Part shown: positions 43,594-52,191 of the stretch, in pieces | How the letters are laid out: the number at the start of each line of letters is the position of its first letter | How positions within the stretch are numbered: the first letter of the stretch is position 1 | Assembly (NCBI GenBank): GCA_035999765.1 | Contig: CP108521.1 | Location: 4,092,001-4,156,000 of the forward strand | From: Streptomyces sp. NBC_01231 | GTDB lineage: Bacteria; Actinomycetota; Actinomycetes; Streptomycetales; Streptomycetaceae | Length of the DNA: 64,000 nt | Direction of reading: 5' to 3' | Program-made: the position numbers and the translations under genes | Notes under the pieces: generated by a model | The model's database searches: none | Told to the model about the DNA's origin: nothing | Seen by the model: only the letters and a program-made list of their open reading frames with translations

Positions 43594-45671
43594 GCCTGGC
43601 CTCCGTCCTGTCCCTGTGCCTGTCCGGGTCCGTACGCCCGGTCGTGCTCGGCCGGTTCGAACGCCGACCGGTTGACGCCGCCGGAGCCCGGTCCCGCCTG
43701 GTGCGGAATACGTGCCTCGTCCGCGTCCGTCTCAGCGGCCGCCGCGGAGTGCGACTCGCGTTCCGCGACGACCTCCTGGACGGCGTCCACGACGCCCCGG
43801 TAGCCGGAGCACCGGCAGAGGTTGCCGCACAACGCCTGGCGGGTCTCCATCTCGGTCGGCGCCGGGTTGCCCTCCAGCAGGTCGTGCAGGGTCATCGCCA
43901 TGCCCGGCACACAGAAGCCGCACTGCACCGCGCCGCACTTCGCGAGCGCGCGCTGCACGTCCGAGGGCTGCCCGTCGACGGCCAGTCCCTCGACGGTACG
44001 GACCTCGCTGCCGGCGGCGGTGACGCCCGGCACCAGGCAGGACGCGACGAGCCGGCCGTCGACCTGGACGTTGCAGGCCCCGCACTCGCCCTGCGAGCAG
44101 CCGTCCTTGGCGCCCGCGAGGCCGAGCCGCTCACGCAGCACGTAGAGCAGGGACTCGCCGATCCAGGCGTCGGTGACGGGGCGTTCGACACCGTTGACCC
44201 GCAGGACGTAGGAGGAGAGCGGGTGTTCCTCGCCTGAGGGCGCGGGTGCGCCGTCGCCCGCCTCCGGGTCGTCTGCGGGGTCCTCGTCCGCGGGCCCTCC
44301 GGCGGGCTCCGGTGCGGCCTCCGCGTCCGCTGCGGCGCCGGGCGCGGACTCGGAAACCTCCTCGACGGCCTCGACGGCCCTCTCAGCGGCCGCTACGGCT
44401 CCGTGGGCGTGCTCTGCCGCCTCGGCGGCCTCACCGGGCCCGTGAGCGCGCGGTGAGGCGGCTTCAGTGGTCTCGGCGGGCTCGGCGGGCTCTTCGTCGG
44501 ACGCCTCGCCGGGGTGCCGCTCGGGCGGGAGCGGCTGAGGCTGCTCGGACGTCTGGGCGGGCGGCTGCTCGTGCCCGGCATGGTGCGGATCCTCGGGCGC
44601 GTGCCGCTCCTGGGCGTGGAGCCCCTGTTCGGGCGCCTCGGGAGCGTACGGCTCGGCCGCCCGGGCCTCCGGGACGTGCTGTTCCGCCGGGGGATTTTCG
44701 GGTGTGTGGTGTTCGGGTGCGTGGTGTTCGGGTGCGTAGTGCTCAGGCTGGTGCGGTTCCCGCGTGTGCGGGACGGACGGCACTCCGCCGTGCGTCGCGT
44801 GCTGTTCGTGCGCGCCGCCGGGAGCCGCCGACCGATCGAGCTCGGACCAGACGTCCGTCGGCTGATCGTGTCCGTGGCCGGGCCCGGTCGGCCGGTCGTA
44901 CGCGGACCCGGTCCCGGGCCCCGAGGGCCGGCCCTGCGTGTACTCGGCACTCACCGGCCGGTCGAACTCGGGCCCCGTCGACTGCCCGTATCCGTGCCCG
45001 GACCCGGTGGGCTGTCCGGCCTCGTGTCCGGTTCCCTGGCCGTGGCCGTGGCCATGCTCCGTCTCCTGGTCCGGCGTTCCGGGCGGCTGCCCCCAGGGCT
45101 GCCCCGCCGGCTCCGTCGCCCAGGGGGCGGCGGCGCCGCCGGGCAGGGTGGCCGGTGGAGTGCCGCCCCACTGCTCGACCAGGGACGACGTGGTGAACTC
45201 GCCCGATTCGTCCGGGAGGTCGCCGTCGGCGACCGGGATCGACCACTGGCCGGTGACGTCGTGTCCCTGCTCCGCGGCGGTCCGCGCGGCTTCCGCCGCG
45301 CCCGTCTCCTCGAAGTTCCACTGCCCGGTGGCACCCGGGTTGTACGTGAACCGGTCGTCGCCGGTGCTGTGGGGCACCGCGTTCGGGTCGGGCCACTGGG
45401 CGCCCTCGGCGGGCGCGGACGGCATCGCCCAGGAGCCCGTGCCCGAGGGGTCGGTGCCCGCGGTGGTGTTCGGATTGACCGTTATCTGCGGCGGCACATA
45501 GCCGTGACCGGGCGCGGCGAGCGGGCTGTCCGCGGAGGCCAGGAGGGCTTCGACACCCCCTTCGGGGAGTTTCACGAAGGCGGTGGCGCCGTCGTCGTAG
45601 TCGCCCTGGGGCAACGGGTCCCAGCGGCCCGCGCTCCGGGGCGTGCCCTCTTCGTGCTGGTCGTCGGTCAC
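43590..45671 (-). CDS. XDH-family 2Fe-2S subunit with about 480-residue low-complexity extension
   Basis: The protein has 693 residues from the GTG at 45671, which overlaps the FAD-subunit stop codon and follows GGGGAGGG. The C-terminal 209 residues are a normal XDH-type 2Fe-2S subunit, with C525-C530-C533-C545 for the plant-type cluster and C584-C587-C619-C621 for the second cluster. Such subunits are normally 150-210 residues long. The N-terminal 480 are hydrophilic, rich in Gly, Pro, His, Glu and Ala, with runs such as PEHYAPEHHAPEHHTPE and repeated TGQW motifs (TGSWAMP, TGQWNFE, TGQWSIP). No signal peptide is present. The extension may mediate localisation or partner binding. Confidence 0.9.
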   Translation of the reverse strand: MTDDQHEEGTPRSAGRWDPLPQGDYDDGATAFVKLPEGGVEALLASADSPLAAPGHGYVPPQITVNPNTTAGTDPSGTGSWAMPSAPAEGAQWPDPNAVPHSTGDDRFTYNPGATGQWNFEETGAAEAARTAAEQGHDVTGQWSIPVADGDLPDESGEFTTSSLVEQWGGTPPATLPGGAAAPWATEPAGQPWGQPPGTPDQETEHGHGHGQGTGHEAGQPTGSGHGYGQSTGPEFDRPVSAEYTQGRPSGPGTGSAYDRPTGPGHGHDQPTDVWSELDRSAAPGGAHEQHATHGGVPSVPHTREPHQPEHYAPEHHAPEHHTPENPPAEQHVPEARAAEPYAPEAPEQGLHAQERHAPEDPHHAGHEQPPAQTSEQPQPLPPERHPGEASDEEPAEPAETTEAASPRAHGPGEAAEAAEHAHGAVAAAERAVEAVEEVSESAPGAAADAEAAPEPAGGPADEDPADDPEAGDGAPAPSGEEHPLSSYVLRVNGVERPVTDAWIGESLLYVLRERLGLAGAKDGCSQGECGACNVQVDGRLVASCLVPGVTAAGSEVRTVEGLAVDGQPSDVQRALAKCGAVQCGFCVPGMAMTLHDLLEGNPAPTEMETRQALCGNLCRCSGYRGVVDAVQEVVAERESHSAAAAETDADEARIPHQAGPGSGGVNRSAFEPAEHDRAYGPGQAQGQDGGQA

Positions 45672-46561
45672 GACAGCGCCCTCCCCAGTGCTCGTCGGGC
45701 CAGCGCGGCGACGGTGCGCCGCAGGTGCAGTACGGCGGGCGGAAGCTGTTGTACGGAGCCGTCCTCGGCCGGGACCGGGTCGGGAATGCAGGCCGTGGCG
45801 ACGTACTCGCCGAAGGCGCTGAGCGCCTCCGGGACGAGGGCACGGCCGTTGTCCCAGTCGATCAGCCGGGCGACCCACTGCTCGGCCTGCAGCGGCCTGA
45901 GGGCCATCGGCGCTATGGCGCCGACGGCGCACCGGACACCACGCCGGGCGGGGTCGAGGACGAGGGCCACGGAGGCGACGGCACGCCCCGGCCCGGTGCG
46001 GCCGGTGGCCTTGAGGAAGACCTGCGGCGCGTGCAGGAGCGGCACGCGCACGAAGCCGATGAGTTCACCGGCGCGCAGCAACTCCATGCCGGCCAGCAGG
46101 TGCGACACCGGGATCTCCCGGCGGGCTCCGCCCGGGCCCGCGATGATGAGGGTCGCCTCCAGGGCGGCCAGTACCGGGAGCGCGTCCCCCGTGGGGGCGG
46201 CCGAGGCGATGTTGCCGCCCAGGGTGCCCGCGTTACGGATCTGCGGCGGGCCGGCGGCGCGCGCGGAGGCCGCGAGCGCCGGGATCAGGGCGGCGAAGTC
46301 GGGACGGCCCATCCGCGCGTGGGTGAGGCCCGCGCCGAGCAGGGCGTGCCCGTCCTGGTACTGCCAGCCTCGGATCTCGCTGATCTTGCCGAGGCCGACC
46401 AGCGCGGCGGGCCTGAGCTGCCCGGAGTTGACGGCGGCCATCAGGTCGGTGCCGCCCGCCACGGGCACGGCTGCGGGCATGGCGGTGAGCGCCGCCACTG
46501 CCTCGTCCAGCGTTGTGGGCAGGGTGACGGCCTGCGCCGCCTGCGGTGCGTGCGTGGTCAA
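45668..46561 (-). CDS. XDH-family FAD-binding subunit (CoxM-like)
   Basis: The protein has 297 residues. FAD-domain landmarks are VPVAGGTDLMAAVNSGQLRP (pyrophosphate loop) and RNAGTLGGNIASAAPTGDALPVLAALEA (the T-x-G-G-N motif). The CO dehydrogenase flavoprotein C-terminal domain follows with VFLKATGRTGPGRAVASVALVL. It passes electrons between the iron-sulfur subunit and an acceptor such as NAD. The start is assigned to the TTG at 46561 because AAGGGG lies 8 bases upstream; a GTG at 46588 is the alternative. It is the first gene of the operon, 224 bases downstream of the GH20 gene. Confidence 0.9.
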   Translation of the reverse strand: MTTHAPQAAQAVTLPTTLDEAVAALTAMPAAVPVAGGTDLMAAVNSGQLRPAALVGLGKISEIRGWQYQDGHALLGAGLTHARMGRPDFAALIPALAASARAAGPPQIRNAGTLGGNIASAAPTGDALPVLAALEATLIIAGPGGARREIPVSHLLAGMELLRAGELIGFVRVPLLHAPQVFLKATGRTGPGRAVASVALVLDPARRGVRCAVGAIAPMALRPLQAEQWVARLIDWDNGRALVPEALSAFGEYVATACIPDPVPAEDGSVQQLPPAVLHLRRTVAALARRALGRALS

Positions 46562-46785
46562 ACCGGCTGCCCCTTCCCGCTGCCCCACCTGGTCCCGCCT
46601 GTGTTGCCGTACGGTACGTGCTGACAGGGCGGACGTGGCAACTCTGGCACATCTTCGCAGGACCCGAAGACGGGGGTCCGCTAGGAGGCATTCGCCCACC
46701 TCAGCAGGGAGATGGTCCGTTTTCGCACGGCATCACCGGTGCACACCGATTGACACTCTTCGGTGACTCTTGACGGCTTTCTTCC

Positions 46786-48492
46786 TTACTTGTTCGGGGG
46801 CGCCCCCTCGATCGGCCGGCCGAGCACCCCGGGCCGCCGCTGCCACGGCAACGGCCCGGTGGGCGGACGGTAGCCGACGCCCAGGGCGTCAAGCCGCCGG
46901 TAGTGGGCGGTCATCCGCCGCTCGAAGTCGGCGAAGTCCCGTTCCGCGGGGGCGGGCAGCGAGCCCCACGCCACCTCGGCGAAGGCGGCGAGCCTCGGGA
47001 ACGTCTGGTAGTCGACGCGCCCGGAATCCTCCATCACCTCGGTCCACACGTTGGCCTGGGTACCGAGGACATGCCCGGCCTCGTCCGCCGTCAACTCCGG
47101 TGGAACGGGTTCGAACCGATAGACGTCCTCCAGGGTGCGCACGTACGCGATGGGGATCGGCTCGTCCGGGCCCTCGTGCTGCCGGTAGTCCAGATACACC
47201 TGCTGCTCGGGGCACATGACGACGTCGTGACCGGCGCGGGCCGCCGCGATGCCGCCCTGGTAGCCGCGCCACGACGACACGGCCGCACCGTCGGCGAGAC
47301 CGCCCTCCAGGATCTCGTCCCAGCCGATGAGCCTGCGCCCGCGCGCGGAGAGCCACTTGTCGAAGTGTCCGATGAACCAGGACTGCAACTCGTCCTCGTC
47401 GGCGAGGCCGAGTTCCTCGATACGGGCCTGTGCGGTGGGCGACTGCCGCCACTGGTCCTTGAGGCATTCGTCGCCTCCGACGTGCACGAACTCCGAGAAC
47501 TCGGCGGTGTCCGCGGGGAACAGCTCCAGCAGTTCCTCGAACACCCCCTCGTAGAACCGCAGGGTGTTGTCAGTGGGAGCGAGTACGTTCTCGGAGATGC
47601 CCCAGCTGTCCCAGACGGAGAGGGAGGTCGTGTCGATGACGTCGGTGTTGCCGAGTTCCGGGTACGCGGTGATCGCGGCCTGCGAGTGCCCTGGTACGTC
47701 GATTTCGGGGACGACGGTGATATGCCGCTCGGCCGCGTACGCGACGATCTCCCGGATGTCGTCCTGGGTGTAGAAGCCACCGTGCGGCTTCTCCTCCCAC
47801 AGCGGTGAGTCCCCGTGGCCGAATTTCGTGCGTGCCCGCCAGGAGCCGGTCTCGGTCAGCTTCGGGAATCGTTTGATCTCGACGCGCCAACCCTGGTCGT
47901 CCGTCAAGTGGAAGTGGAGGACGTTGAGTTTGTGCGCGGCCATCAGATCGAGGTAGCGCAGGACACCGTCCTTGGGCATGAAGTGCCGGGACACGTCGAG
48001 CATGAGGCCGCGCCAGCGGAAGCGGGGGCTGTCCTCGATCGTGACCGCCGCGAGGTCCCACTCCCTGCCCGGCCGCACCGGAGCCCGTCGGTGGGCGTCG
48101 GGACCGAGCAGTTGCCGGAAGGTCTGCGCACCCCAGAAGACACCGGCCGCGCTGCCGCCCTGGATCAGGATCGCGGGGCCGTCGACGACGACGCGGTAGC
48201 CCTCCGGGGGCAGGTCCTCCTCGATGCTCAGCGCGAGTCGGCTCCCGCCGTCGCCGCCCTCCGGGCGGCCGCCGCTGTCCGGAAGGGGGAAGCCGGTCGC
48301 CGCGCCGAGCGTCGCCCGCAGCCAGCGCGCGACGCCCTCGGTGCCGGGTCCGGCCTCCAGTCGGGTCCCCTCGTCGAGGCGGCCGTGGCGGTGCTGGTCG
48401 AGGACGATGCGCCGCGGCGCCGGAATCAGTGCCGTCGCCTCTGGCGTCTCCGTCATGTCCGCTGTTTCCGTTGTTCTTGTCGTGGGAGTCAT
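46786..48492 (-). CDS. GH20 beta-N-acetylhexosaminidase, cytoplasmic
   Basis: The 568-residue enzyme removes terminal GlcNAc or GalNAc residues. The catalytic D341-E342 pair of substrate-assisted GH20 catalysis is in HVGGDECLKDQW. The GH20b domain precedes it, and RWRGLMLDVSRHFMPKD, KLNVLHFHLTDDQGW and EIDVPGHSQAAITAYPEL are all typical. No signal peptide is present, so it should act on imported oligosaccharides such as chitobiose. It starts one base after the stop codon of the ABC permease gene, so substrate import and cleavage are coupled. Confidence 0.95.
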   Translation of the reverse strand: MTPTTRTTETADMTETPEATALIPAPRRIVLDQHRHGRLDEGTRLEAGPGTEGVARWLRATLGAATGFPLPDSGGRPEGGDGGSRLALSIEEDLPPEGYRVVVDGPAILIQGGSAAGVFWGAQTFRQLLGPDAHRRAPVRPGREWDLAAVTIEDSPRFRWRGLMLDVSRHFMPKDGVLRYLDLMAAHKLNVLHFHLTDDQGWRVEIKRFPKLTETGSWRARTKFGHGDSPLWEEKPHGGFYTQDDIREIVAYAAERHITVVPEIDVPGHSQAAITAYPELGNTDVIDTTSLSVWDSWGISENVLAPTDNTLRFYEGVFEELLELFPADTAEFSEFVHVGGDECLKDQWRQSPTAQARIEELGLADEDELQSWFIGHFDKWLSARGRRLIGWDEILEGGLADGAAVSSWRGYQGGIAAARAGHDVVMCPEQQVYLDYRQHEGPDEPIPIAYVRTLEDVYRFEPVPPELTADEAGHVLGTQANVWTEVMEDSGRVDYQTFPRLAAFAEVAWGSLPAPAERDFADFERRMTAHYRRLDALGVGYRPPTGPLPWQRRPGVLGRPIEGAPPNK

Positions 48493-48493
48493 G

Positions 48494-49339
48494 TCAGTCC
48501 TTGACCGCTCCGCCCAGCCCGGAGACCAGACGTCGCTGTACGAGTACGAAGAAGATCAGTACCGGAATCGTCATCACCGTGGAGGCCGCCATGACACCGC
48601 CCCAGTCCGGGTCGTCCGGCTTGTAGAAGACCAGCAGTGCCATCGGCAGGGTCGACTGGGAGGTGTCGCTGATGATGAACGACTTGGCGAACAGAAAGTC
48701 GTTCCAGGCCGAGATGAAGGAAAACACGCTGGTGGCCACCAGGCCGGGAAAGACCAGCGGGAAAAGGATCTGCCACAGAAATCGCGCGCGGCTCGCCCCG
48801 TCGATGTACGCGGCCTCCTCCAGCGCCTCCGGTACGGCTTTCACGAAACCGCGCAGCATCCAGATCGCGAAGGGCAGCGAGAAGGCGATGTGCGGCAGGA
48901 TCAGCGACCCCAGTGTGTTCAGCTGCCCGGCGTCCCGCATGAGGAAGAACAAGGGGATCGTCAGGGCCTCGACGGGCACCATCTGGGCCACCAGAAACAT
49001 GATCAGCAGCGTGGTCCGGAAACGGAACCGGAATCGGGTCACGGCGGTCGCCGCGAGAAACGCGACCAGTGCCGAGACGATCACGACACTGCACGCCACG
49101 ACAAGGCTGTTGAGGAAGTACCGGCCGAATTCCTGCTGTTCGAACACGCGCCGGAAGGAGTCCAGGGACGGAGACAGAGTCCAGGGCCGCGGCTCGGACG
49201 ACTCGATTTCCCCGGCCGGTTTGAAGGCGCTGAGCACCATCCAGTACAGGGGGAACGCGACGACGACCGCGATCAGCAGGGCGGAGGCCTCGGCGGCCAG
49301 CCGCCACGGGCGCCGCAGTTGCCGGTGTATCAGGTTCAC
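48494..49339 (-). CDS. Sugar ABC importer permease 2 (MalG-like)
   Basis: The 281-residue protein has six helices and the EAA loop EALEEAAYIDGASRARFLWQILFPLVFPGLVA, the CUT1 coupling motif. It starts at a GTG overlapping the upstream permease stop codon (GTGA). It works with the other permease and the binding protein. The operon has no ATPase gene; in Streptomyces such importers share the ATPase MsiK, which is probably the case here. It is followed after one base by the GH20 gene. Confidence 0.93.
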   Translation of the reverse strand: MNLIHRQLRRPWRLAAEASALLIAVVVAFPLYWMVLSAFKPAGEIESSEPRPWTLSPSLDSFRRVFEQQEFGRYFLNSLVVACSVVIVSALVAFLAATAVTRFRFRFRTTLLIMFLVAQMVPVEALTIPLFFLMRDAGQLNTLGSLILPHIAFSLPFAIWMLRGFVKAVPEALEEAAYIDGASRARFLWQILFPLVFPGLVATSVFSFISAWNDFLFAKSFIISDTSQSTLPMALLVFYKPDDPDWGGVMAASTVMTIPVLIFFVLVQRRLVSGLGGAVKD

Positions 49340-50331
49340 AGTTCCTCCCCCTGCCGGCGCAGCAACCGGAGGTACACGAGCGTGACCGCGAGCAGGATCA
49401 GCAGCATCACCACGCCGATCGCCGAACCGAGGCTGTACTGCGAGGACGCGAACGCCTGTTGGTAGGCATACACGTTCAGTACGAGGTTCTGGCCGGCGAT
49501 GCCGCCGCCGTTCGTCATGACGTAGATCTGTGTGAAGACCTTGAAGTCCCAGATGACCGACTGGATGGTGACGACGGTGAGGATCGGCCGGAGCATCGGC
49601 GCGAGCACGGACCGCCAGATGCGCCACTGTGAGGCGCCGTCCAGGGCCGCGGCCTCCAGGACCTCGCTCGGCACGGCACGGATACCGGCGTAGACCGTCA
49701 CCATCACGAACGGGAAGGAGCACCACACCACTTCGAGCAGGACCAGGAAGAAGGCGCTGATCCTGCCGTACGTCCAGGAGTGGTCGCCCAGGCCCAGGAC
49801 CCGGTTGACCGGGCCGAAGTCGGGGTCGAAGAGGAACAGCCACACCGTGGAGCCCGTGATGGCGGGGGTCGCCCACGCGCCCAGCGCGGCCAGCATCAGC
49901 GCGAGCCGGGGTACGGCCCGCACTCGCGTGAGCAGCACGGCGAGCGTGCAGCCGACGGCGAGCGTCGAGACGACGCACGCCGCCGCGAAGAGGACCGTCG
50001 CCAGCAGCACCTGCCAGAACTGGTCGTCCCCGAACAGCTCGGCATAGTTCCCGAACCCCCGGAAGGTGGTCGGTTCGCCTCCGCTGACCTGGGCCTGGGT
50101 GTACTGGAGGAACGAGATCAGGCCGAGCTGGTAGATGGGATAGACGAGCAGTCCGCCGAGGATCACCAGCGCGGGAGCGAGGTAGAGCCAGGGGGCCTTT
50201 TGCCTGCGCGCACTCCGACCCCGCGAGGGACGCGGGGCTGTGTGGTTCTGCGGCTCCGCCACGGGGCGCGACCCGCCGCCGGCGACCCGCGGTCGCCAAC
50301 GGTCCACGGTCTTCGAGCCATCAGGCGTCAT
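49336..50331 (-). CDS. Sugar ABC importer permease 1 (MalF-like)
   Basis: The 331-residue protein has a basic, proline-containing N-terminus of about 48 residues, then six helices. The coupling loop VPSEVLEAAALDGASQWRIWRSVLAPMLRP is of the CUT1 type, and a PAITGSTVWLFLFDPDFGPVN segment lies in the periplasmic-loop region. The ATG at 50331 is used; a GTG at 50340 that overlaps the binding-protein stop codon (GTGA) would add three residues and is equally likely. The sugar is inferred from the GH20 gene in the same operon. Confidence 0.92.
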   Translation of the reverse strand: MTPDGSKTVDRWRPRVAGGGSRPVAEPQNHTAPRPSRGRSARRQKAPWLYLAPALVILGGLLVYPIYQLGLISFLQYTQAQVSGGEPTTFRGFGNYAELFGDDQFWQVLLATVLFAAACVVSTLAVGCTLAVLLTRVRAVPRLALMLAALGAWATPAITGSTVWLFLFDPDFGPVNRVLGLGDHSWTYGRISAFFLVLLEVVWCSFPFVMVTVYAGIRAVPSEVLEAAALDGASQWRIWRSVLAPMLRPILTVVTIQSVIWDFKVFTQIYVMTNGGGIAGQNLVLNVYAYQQAFASSQYSLGSAIGVVMLLILLAVTLVYLRLLRRQGEEL

Positions 50332-50336
50332 CGGCG

Positions 50337-51629
50337 TCACCCGGTGGAGCTGAACGCGTCGTTCATCTTCTTCGCCGCGTCCTTCGAGGCCGCGGCCACG
50401 TCCTTCTTGCCGCTGATGACCTCCTGGAACATGGTCGGCAGGACCAGCGAGGAGTCGATCTGCGCCCAGGCGGGCGAGGCGGGGACGAACTTGGTGCCCG
50501 CCGCGAGGGTCTGCGCGAAGGGCTTCACGTACGGCTCCTTCGCCGCCGCCTGCTGCCGCACGTCCGCGTAGGTCGGCAGGAAGCCCATCGCGTCGAAGAG
50601 TTCGGACTGCGTCTTCTTCGAGGCGAACTGTTCCATCAGGTCGATCGCCAGGGTGCGGTGCGACGTGCTCTTCAGTACGCCGATGTTGTTGCCGCCCGCG
50701 AACGCCGGGGCTATCGAGCCGGAGGCCACGCCCGGCAGCGGCACGACCGCGTACTCGCCCTTCACCTTCCCGGCCTCGACGGCGGTGTGGCTGAAGTCGC
50801 CGCCGATCGCCATGCCCGCCTTGCCGCCCGCGAACGCGGTGATCGTGTCGTTGCCTCCCATCCCGGCGCACTTGGCGGCGGGACAGTTGTCGTCGCCGAA
50901 GAGGGACGTGTACGCCTTGATGCCCTTCTGGGCGTTCGCGCTGTCGATCGCGGAGGCGTACGAGCCTCCCTTGCCGGCGGCGAGTTCACCGCCATTGGCC
51001 CAGATGAACGGCATCGCGCCGTACGTGTAGGCACCGCCGACGACCAGGCCGTAGAGGTCGGGTCTGGCGCTGCGGATCTGGCGGGCGGTGGTGGCGAGCT
51101 CGGCCATCGTCTTCGGGACCGCGAGGCCGAGTTCCTTGAAGACGTCGGTCCGGTAGTACAGGGCGCGGACGCCGACGTAGAAGGGAGCGCCGTAGATCTT
51201 GCCGTCCACGGTGACGGACTGCTTCGCGGTCGGGTCGGTGGCCTTGGCCTCGTTCCAGTCGCCGAACTCCTTCGTGACGTCGAGGAGTCCGCCGTCCTTC
51301 ACGTAGCCGGCCGTGTCGGTGTTGCCGTACTCGATGACGTCGGGGGCGGACTTGGGGTCGTTGAAGGCGGCCTTGACGCGCTGGGCGCGGGTGTCGACCG
51401 GGATGTACTCGACGGCGACCTTGGCGCCCTTGTGGGCCTTCTCGAAGGCGTCGACGACGGAGTCGACGACCTTCTCCTTCGGTTTGTTGCCGACCTCCTG
51501 GAAGAGCCAGACCCGCAGGGTGCCGGTGCTCTCGTCCTTGTCGGAGGAGGAGTTGTCGGACGTCTGGGGGGCGCAGGCGGTGACGACGGCGGCGGCCAGC
51601 AGTACGGCCAGTCGGGGGGCGAGCTTCAT
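50337..51629 (-). CDS. Sugar-binding lipoprotein of the GH20-linked ABC importer
   Basis: The protein has 430 residues from the ATG at 51629, with GGAGG eight bases upstream. The signal peptide ends in lipobox VTAC with cysteine 19. The mature protein is a CUT1-type solute-binding protein: TLRVWLFQEVGNKPKEKVVDSVV, DVIEYGNTDTAGYVKDGGLLDVT and GGDFSHTAVEAGKVKGEYAVVPLPG. The co-transcribed hexosaminidase suggests an N-acetylated oligosaccharide ligand. A TTGCA inverted repeat lies 21 bases upstream of its start. It is the first gene of a four-gene unit (binding protein, two permeases, GH20). Confidence 0.94.
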   Translation of the reverse strand: MKLAPRLAVLLAAAVVTACAPQTSDNSSSDKDESTGTLRVWLFQEVGNKPKEKVVDSVVDAFEKAHKGAKVAVEYIPVDTRAQRVKAAFNDPKSAPDVIEYGNTDTAGYVKDGGLLDVTKEFGDWNEAKATDPTAKQSVTVDGKIYGAPFYVGVRALYYRTDVFKELGLAVPKTMAELATTARQIRSARPDLYGLVVGGAYTYGAMPFIWANGGELAAGKGGSYASAIDSANAQKGIKAYTSLFGDDNCPAAKCAGMGGNDTITAFAGGKAGMAIGGDFSHTAVEAGKVKGEYAVVPLPGVASGSIAPAFAGGNNIGVLKSTSHRTLAIDLMEQFASKKTQSELFDAMGFLPTYADVRQQAAAKEPYVKPFAQTLAAGTKFVPASPAWAQIDSSLVLPTMFQEVISGKKDVAAASKDAAKKMNDAFSSTG

Positions 51630-51649
51630 GGAGTGTTCCTCCGGGCGCG

Positions 51650-51664
51650 TTGCAACATATGCAA
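51650..51664. promoter_or_regulatory. TTGCA inverted repeat at the sugar operon promoter
   Basis: TTGCA (51650-51654) and TGCAA (51660-51664) are inverted around ACATA, 21 bases upstream of the binding-protein start. It is not dre-like. It could be an operator overlapping the -10 region; the regulator is unknown. Confidence 0.5.
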
Positions 51665-51804
51665 TGACGGTTTCGCTCTGCACAACACCACGGAGGCTAG
51701 GGACTACATGAACACGTCCACAAGAGGTCTCAACCACTTCGTGACCCAGGAGGGCCCGGAAGCGGCACGCAACGGACACGGCGGCGCGAACGCACCGGGC
51801 GCGC

Positions 51805-51844
51805 GAAGGCCCCGGGAACGCTCAACGGCGCCCCCGGGGCCTTC
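51805..51844 (-). terminator. Hairpin after the DUF3039 gene
   Basis: GAAGGCCCCGGG (51805-51816) pairs with CCCGGGGCCTTC (51833-51844) across a 16-nt loop. It lies 21 bases after the stop codon of the minus-strand DUF3039 gene. Confidence 0.78.
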
Positions 51845-51864
51845 GGAACCTCAGCCGGACAGGG

Positions 51865-52161
51865 TTACTTGTCTCCGCCCTTGTCCTTGTCGTCGCCGCC
51901 GGAGCCCATGGACTCGTAGATCTCCTTGCACATGGGACACACCGGGTACTTCTTCGGGTCGCGGCCCGGCACCCAGACCTTGCCGCACAGCGCCACGACG
52001 GGGGTGCCGTCGAGGGCGCTCGCCATGATCTTGTCCTTCTGGACGTAGTGGGCGAAGCGCTCGTGGTCGCCGTCGCCGTGGGACACCTGCGGCGTCGGCT
52101 CTACGAGTGTCCCCGTCCCAGTGCCTCGCTGCGGCTGGGTCTCAGGCTCAAGAGTGCTCAT
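51865..52161 (-). CDS. DUF3039-family small zinc-knuckle-like protein
   Basis: The protein has 98 residues from the ATG at 52161. I recognise the DUF3039 family of actinobacteria from DHERFAHYVQKDKIMASALDGTPVVALCGKVWVPGRDPKKYPVCPMCKEIYE. The CGK and CPMC cysteines could bind zinc. The N-terminus and the Lys/Asp/Gly-rich C-terminus look disordered. Function is unknown. It is co-directional with the yqgE gene 30 bases upstream, so both may share a transcript. Confidence 0.88.
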   Translation of the reverse strand: MSTLEPETQPQRGTGTGTLVEPTPQVSHGDGDHERFAHYVQKDKIMASALDGTPVVALCGKVWVPGRDPKKYPVCPMCKEIYESMGSGGDDKDKGGDK

Positions 52162-52191
52162 GAAAACCAAGGGTACTGAAGCTCACACGCA

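Noticed and set aside
40840..43803. Open frame of 987 codons on the plus strand opposite the molybdenum subunit
   Set aside because: It is a chance frame caused by GC-rich third positions. The minus-strand product has full molybdopterin-family motifs and coupled neighbours.
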